DNA from: Anaeramoeba flamelloides | Lineage: Eukaryota > Metamonada > Anaeramoebidae | Assembly: GCA_027625915.1 (NCBI GenBank) | Contig: JANTQA010000023.1 | Span: 14,136,001-14,200,000 of the forward strand | DNA: 64,000 nucleotides | Reading direction: 5' to 3' | Shown here: piece after piece, positions 59,109 through 64,000 of the stretch | How positions within the stretch are numbered: position 1 is the stretch's first letter | Layout of the letters: the number at the start of each line of letters is the position of its first letter | Made by a program: the position numbers and the translations under genes | Notes under the pieces: generated by a model | Told to the model about the DNA's origin: nothing | Databases searched by the model: none | Seen by the model: the letters and a program-made list of their open reading frames with translations, nothing else

Positions 59109-60077
59109 CTTTATTAAGAATTTATATTTAATAATATTATTTTTTTATTATAGAATAAATTTAAAAGAAAATGAAATATTTTATTAGACTGAAGGAAGAA
59201 TTATTTTTTTAAAAATCATTTGAATTAATAATAAGTAAAAATATAATTTTATTTTTTTTTTTTTTGATAATTTAATCTCTTAAAAAAATATAATATAAAA
59301 GAGTAAGTGATTGTCAATCTTTCATTAAATGATTAAAAAGAATATATAAAAAAAAATAGAAAAACATGCAACACCCTTTAATAAAAAGATAATATTATCA
59401 TTAACCCCCCCTTTTTTTTTTTTGCAAACTAATTTTATCAAAATAAATAAAATTCTTCAGATAAAATTATTAATATTGAAATTGTTTATGAATAAAGTAT
59501 AAATTGTTATATTGTATTGGAAAACGATTCCTTTGTAATTAATGAAAAGAAATTTAACTATTTACAATTCTAAATCCAGAAAACACTTCAATTTTTTTAT
59601 AAACAAATTTAATATACATTTATATCTCATTCAGTATTGGAATTTTAGATCTTTTGGAAACAACACAAAACATTATTCAAATATTGGCATCTCTTTAATA
59701 AGTATGTTAGCTCATTCTTATTAATAGAAGATGAATTTGAATAATGTTTTTTGATCTGTCAAAATTTTTAAAATAAAATTTTAACGTTTTTATGTAAATG
59801 TTACCTTTTTTTGTTTTTGTTAAATGTCTTTAATTTATTTTTGTTCTTATTAAAACAATAATCATTTTTATTTTATTTTTTTTTTTAAAATTTTGATTCT
59901 ATTTCAAAAAAATCCACCTTTTCAAAAAGTCTAAAATTTCAATTGTCTCTTTCATGATTGACTCAAATTAAATCAAAAGTGTTTTGAGTTCTAAACACAA
60001 AAGTAGCCATTTATTTTTATAATTCATAATCGCGACAAAAACCTTATTCATGAAAATATATAACCTTTTTACAACTA

Positions 60078-60440
60078 AACTCTTTTTCAAAAATTGTGGC
60101 TCACTTGAAATAATAAATTGAAAAAAAAAAAATTGTCCTTTAGTATTCAAGAACAATTAATAACTAAATATGATTTGTAATTCACTTTTAAGTCATTCTA
60201 AATCTATAAAAGCCTGATATATTAAAAATTAAAAAAAATAAAACCAAAAACTAAAAAAAAGTGAGTCACAATTTTTGAAATGAGCATTACCCATTTTTTA
60301 TTACTGAACTTTCACTGAAAAAAAGTTGAACAACAATATTTTTTGTGAATAATTAAATCCATTTTCAAAGACTTTACATAGTCTCAATTTTCTTAGTGAT
60401 TATTTGTCTTTTCGAAGATCTCTTTTTTTTTTCCACATGA

Positions 60441-60472
<32 letters not shown>

Positions 60473-60670
60473 GAAAAAAAAGAAAAAGAAAAACAAAAAT
60501 AAAAAAAAAATATTGAAAAAACAAAAAGCAAAACTAAAATATGAAAAATTAAAAAAAATGATTCTGATCCAAAAATTTGAAAAATATTTTTTGTTAAGAA
60601 TACTGGAATAAACCCTCAAAACAACTCCCATTAACATCATAAAGTGAGTCAAAATTTATGAAAAATAGTT
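60078..60670 (-). mobile_element. ~590 bp TIR element (AACTMTTTTTC/GACTCAC type), copy 2
   Basis: Reverse complement of 42759-43379 along its whole length, including the CT tract and the Phe-rich pseudo-frame. TA flanks at 60076-60077 and 60671-60672. The similarity is high, so activity was recent. Confidence 0.85.
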
Positions 60671-60941
60671 TATTTTTGGTTATTTTAATCAATAAATTTT
60701 TTTTTTTTAATTTTTGTTTTAAGTTGAAAAACAAGTTTGTTAATCAAAAAATGAGTTTATAAATCTTTAAAAAATAGAAAAAGATTTTTTTTTTTTTATT
60801 ATTTTTCCATTTACTTTTTTTTTTGTTATTATCTAATAATATAGAAAAAAGAATTTTTTTTTTTTGTTTTAATTTGAAAAACAAGTTTGTCTAATTAAAG
60901 CGAGTTTCTGGATTTATTGTTAAGGGTTAGACTAAAGAACG

Positions 60942-61020
60942 TCTAATCTGTTAAAGAGAGAATTTTGAAGTGACTAAATTTGAGATTTCTGATTCAAAGA
61001 GTATCTAAATTAGACACAGT
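60942..61020 (+). repeat. dispersed repeat fragment (GAAGTGACTAAA family)
   Basis: CTAATCTGTTAAAGAGAGAA, TTTTGAAGTGACTAAATTTG and ATTCAAAGAG match the reverse complement of 36285-36366. Confidence 0.45.
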
Positions 61021-61437
61021 TATCAGAACTATTTGAATCTTAATCTAGTTTTCTATTAAAACGGGTTTCTGAAATTGGGTAAAATAGAGGAAGTATCTTT
61101 TTTTTTTTTGTATCAATTTAATTAATTAACAATTAAAAAACCACTTTGCTCTACATCTAGTATATTATTCGGTAAGATGTTGTGGCCATTTCTTAGGTAT
61201 ATAAAATTGTCAAAATTTGAGATTATTGTGAAATACTTTATCATTCTTTTTCAAAAAAAAAAAAATGTTTTGTCAGGTCATAAAACTCCAAATTTGATAA
61301 AAAAAATGATAATTATTAATTTATTTATTTTAATTCAATTCTTTACAATCAATTTCATATTTTTTATTTTATTTTTTTTTCATTAAAGAATAAAAAGTTC
61401 ACTTAATTTTCTATTTTCGACCTACCAAAACAATGAT

Positions 61438-61471
61438 GTTGTTGTTCAGACTGTATAGACTGAACAACAAC
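61438..61471. repeat. perfect 12-bp-stem hairpin
   Basis: GTTGTTGTTCAG and CTGAACAACAAC are separated by 10 bases. No T-run follows in a terminator-like position, so it is probably the relic of a foldback. Confidence 0.7.
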
Positions 61472-61840
61472 AAGCTGCATCAAACCATCATATCACTAGA
61501 TCACAAACTAAGAAGCATATTTTAACCACAAACAATTTACCAAACTAAAACCAGAACCAAGATCAATTAGTAAAAAAAAAAAAAGAAAAATACCAAAAAG
61601 AAAAATAGCAATCCACAAACAATGAGAAAAATAAAAACAAATACAAAAATTAAATATAAAAACAGAGTAGTTTGCCAAAGTATTGTGACGAAAAAACAAG
61701 AAGCCTAAAATAAAAACAAAACAAAACAGAAAAAAAGTTAGAAAACCCAAAACCATAAAAAAAAGTAAAATAGAAAAATCTTCAGAATGATAAAAGAAAG
61801 GGGAACTTCAACAATGCATTTTTTGCATTGTTTGAAATGA

Positions 61841-62776
61841 TCCCGAATATAGCCGAAAATCGAAAATACTCAAAAACTTTTTAACCACTAAAAAACACTT
61901 TATGAACAACTTCTAAGAAACCCTAGTGCCAATATACTCAGTTTAACAGTAAATTTGGAATTTTATAAAAAAACATTTTTTTTTTGAATTTTCTTCCTTC
62001 AACCCCTCTGAAGAGTTATTTTTAAATTTTGAGTATATTTGAGTACTCGTTGGTACTTATTAGGGTAAGCAAATGTGTATGCTAGATTTATGTTTGGGCG
62101 TGGTATGGGCTTTGTTGGATTTGATAGCGTGTATTTAGCTAGATTAAATCAATTTCTCTTCAGGCATGGAAAGTAAAAGAATGTTTGGTATTGACCACCT
62201 TGTGTAGGATAGGGTATGGATATGTGTGTGTACGATTAGATATTACTCGATTATTTTTGGGGTGTATTTAAGATTACAAAATTATCGGTAATGATAAATA
62301 ATTAGAAATTTTCGAGTTTTTACTCCTCCTGTTTCAGGACGTGAATAATTTTTAATTTGGTCATGTAAATGATATAATATTTTTTTACTTTAATATTTTA
62401 ATTATTTTTCTTCTTCTCTTTTTTATTTAGTATTTTCTTTGATTACTCCCTTCTCACAATAATAATGAATAATTAGAAATTTTCTTTACAAAGATATTTT
62501 CTCTCATTTTGTTAACATTTAGCAACGATCAGAAATGTAACAGTCATCTAAGATACCAATTCCTTTCACACAAAACGGGTTGACGACTATTTCCAAAAAT
62601 TTAAATTTTTTGAATTGTTAAATTTTTAGATAAAAAAAATGTTTTTTATTAAAATTCCAAATTTACCATTAAACTGAGTATATTGACACTAGGGTTTCTT
62701 TAGAAGTTGTTCATAAAGCGTTTTTTTAGTGGTTAAAAAATTTTAGAGTATTTTCGATTTTCGGGTATTTTCGGGA
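61841..62776. mobile_element. ~940 bp TIR element with G-rich interior
   Basis: Left arm from ~61841 (TCCCGAATATAGCCGAAAATCG ... shown in part) includes TTTTTAACCACTAAAAAACA, ATGAACAACTTCTAAGAAAC and CCTAGTGCCAATATACTCAG. The same blocks recur inverted up to ~62776. Arms are ~150 bp with moderate differences. The ~600 bp interior includes 62050-62330, where the plus strand is G-rich (e.g. GGGCGTGGTATGGGC). No recognisable transposase; a short open piece at ~62085-62165 is unidentified. Confidence 0.7.
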
Positions 62777-63374
62777 ATATTTGATAGATTCATTTTTTAT
62801 CGAAAGATTCACTAAATAAGACCGCATGAATGAACTTGATGGCTATGATTTAAATCCATGCCATTCGAAAAATCTGATCATCTATCAGATCATCAGAACA
62901 AATGCATGCAAAGATTAAAAAAGGGATTTGTCAACCCCATTTCAGAAAACCCCAACAATTCTGGATGTGTTAAAATTGCTTTTGATGACAGCATTTACAA
63001 TACTTGAAGAAATTTGCAATACATGATCATTAAAAAATTATTTCAAAAAAAAAAATTAAACATTTGGTAATTTTTCACTTTTTAATAACTTTAATTAGAA
63101 TAAACACAATTTATTAATAAGAGTGCTTTGATCAAAAATTATTTTTCAAGATATTTTACAATTTAAGTTGAAAAATCCAATTTTCCAGGTTCTAGAAAGA
63201 TTTTTTTTTAATTTAAAAGTAAAAAATTTGAAAAATTTTTTTTAAAAGTTAAGAGGTTATTTTATTATCGTTCAAAAGTATTTATATTTAATAAATAAAC
63301 TTCAAATGGGGAACCAACCATTATTTTGATTATTAAAGAATTTTTTATTGATTTGAATTGAAAAAAATATTTTA

Positions 63375-63895
63375 AATTCTGGAAAACCGCCGTTAGGTTT
63401 TCTTGAGTTTTCTGTTTATTTCAAAAATTAAAAAAAACCCTAACGAAAATCAATAGATTTAACAAATAAAACAGAAAACCTCAAGAAAACCTAGGCACTT
63501 GACGGCACTTGACGGACACTTTTCGTTAGGTTTTTTTGAATTTCAAAGAATAGAGTAAAACCAAAGATTTTTATCTATTCTTTTGAATTCTTAAAAACCG
63601 CCGTTAGCTTTTTCTTGAGTTTACTAAATACATTTGTAAAATAAATAGATTTTCTTTAGGTTTTTTTGAGTTTTCTATTTATTTGTGAAGCGTTCTAGGT
63701 TTTTTTGAAGTTTTCCAAATAAAATAGAAAACCCCAAGAAAAGCCAGGCACCCGGCGGACACTTTTCGTTAGCTTTTCCAAAATTCAAAAGAATTGAGTA
63801 AAATCAAAGATTTTTATCTAATCTTTTGAATTTTGGAAAGGCTAGGCACTCTACTGACACTTTCGTTAGTTTTTTTTGAATTTCAATTTTATTAG
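63375..63895. repeat. hairpin-rich repeat complex, right-edge copy
   Basis: Same blocks as 14652-15050: GGAAAACCGCCGTTAGGTTTTC, here in parts, CCTAACGAAAATC, CCTAGGCACTTGACGGCACTT, TTCTAGGTTTTTTTGA, and paired AATTCAAAAGAAT-type arms. It seems to be several nested or tandem palindromes. Confidence 0.65.
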
Positions 63896-64000
63896 AAAAG
63901 TACAGTATTTTCAAAAATATTAGTTATTATTTATTCAAGTAAATATCTCAAAGTTGAATTAAACAAAAATTCCAATTTTAAGTGTATAGTATCGAAAAAA

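Larger units (their letters stand above)
59109..64000. other. right-end region, no complete gene; elements and repeats
   Basis: About 4.9 kb. It may include a long 5' intron of the RhoGAP gene. It carries a ~590 bp TIR element (60078-60670), a dispersed repeat fragment, a small perfect hairpin, a ~940 bp TIR element (61841-62776) and a hairpin-rich repeat at the edge. The frames at 59542-59724 and 61508-61756 look spurious. Confidence 0.5.

Noticed and set aside
61508-61756. 82-residue Phe/Leu-rich frame on the minus strand, resembling a membrane protein
   Set aside because: Hydrophobicity follows from A-rich plus-strand DNA; no similarity or gene-like GC rise.
1-64000. Bacterial contamination as source of the RNR, PLP and permease genes
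   Set aside because: They sit on the same contig as intron-bearing eukaryotic genes, have A-rich eukaryotic start contexts, and the PLP gene itself has spliceosomal introns.

Overview
This window looks like nuclear DNA of a free-living, probably oxygen-poor-habitat protist with a very AT-rich genome. The signs are spliceosomal introns (GTAAGT/GTAAAT...AG), a eukaryotic-type eEF2 with its diphthamide site, a PP2A scaffold subunit, RhoGAP and Mdm12 proteins, A-rich sequence just before start codons, and low-complexity Asp/Glu, Glu/Asn and Lys/Glu tracts inside proteins. A vitamin-B12-type (class II) ribonucleotide reductase, an AzgA-type purine permease and a bacterial-type PLP enzyme carrying a mitochondrial-like presequence fit an anaerobe-leaning amoeboid flagellate or amoeba. 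Anaeramoeba is my best guess; Archamoebae and Heterolobosea are alternatives. This assignment is inference only.

Layout. Ten protein genes are supported in 64 kb, separated by 3-6 kb of AT-rich DNA: (1) a 5'-incomplete GTPase + calcineurin-like phosphatase fusion, + strand, left edge; (2) a secreted GH18-like TIM-barrel protein, +; (3) the PP2A scaffold subunit A in five exons, -, with one 4.5 kb intron; (4) a WD40 protein, +; (5) an AzgA/NCS2 purine permease, -; (6) a three-exon PLP fold-type II enzyme, +; (7) Mdm12, a subunit of the ERMES ER-mitochondria tether, +; (8) eEF2, +; (9) class II adenosylcobalamin-dependent ribonucleotide reductase, -; (10) a RhoGAP/coiled-coil protein, -, whose N-terminal GAP half was not found. 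Coding regions are clearly richer in G and C than the flanking DNA, which makes genes easy to see and small AT-rich ORFs untrustworthy.

The non-coding DNA is full of palindromic, terminal-inverted-repeat DNA elements. There are five copies of a ~200 bp CAGTCAGTTCC... element flanked by TA, two of them in tandem sharing a TA; two ~600 bp elements ending in AACTMTTTTTC...GACTCAC with TA flanks; a mirrored pair of ~400 bp elements with ~125 bp arms; a ~410 bp element and a ~260 bp almost perfect foldback, both inside the giant PP2A intron; a ~940 bp element near the right end with an unusual G-rich interior; and a hairpin-rich repeat (CCTAGGCACTTGACGG-type motifs) found both in the PP2A intron and at the right edge. 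The TA flanks suggest Tc1/mariner-like non-autonomous elements. No intact transposase is visible, no virus-like or LTR element was recognised, and no confident tRNA, rRNA or CRISPR was found.

The genes do not form an operon or pathway cluster. PP2A-A and RhoGAP are signalling, eEF2 is translation, AzgA and class II RNR belong to purine uptake and nucleotide supply, and Mdm12 and the presequence-bearing PLP enzyme point to a mitochondrion or mitochondrion-related organelle.
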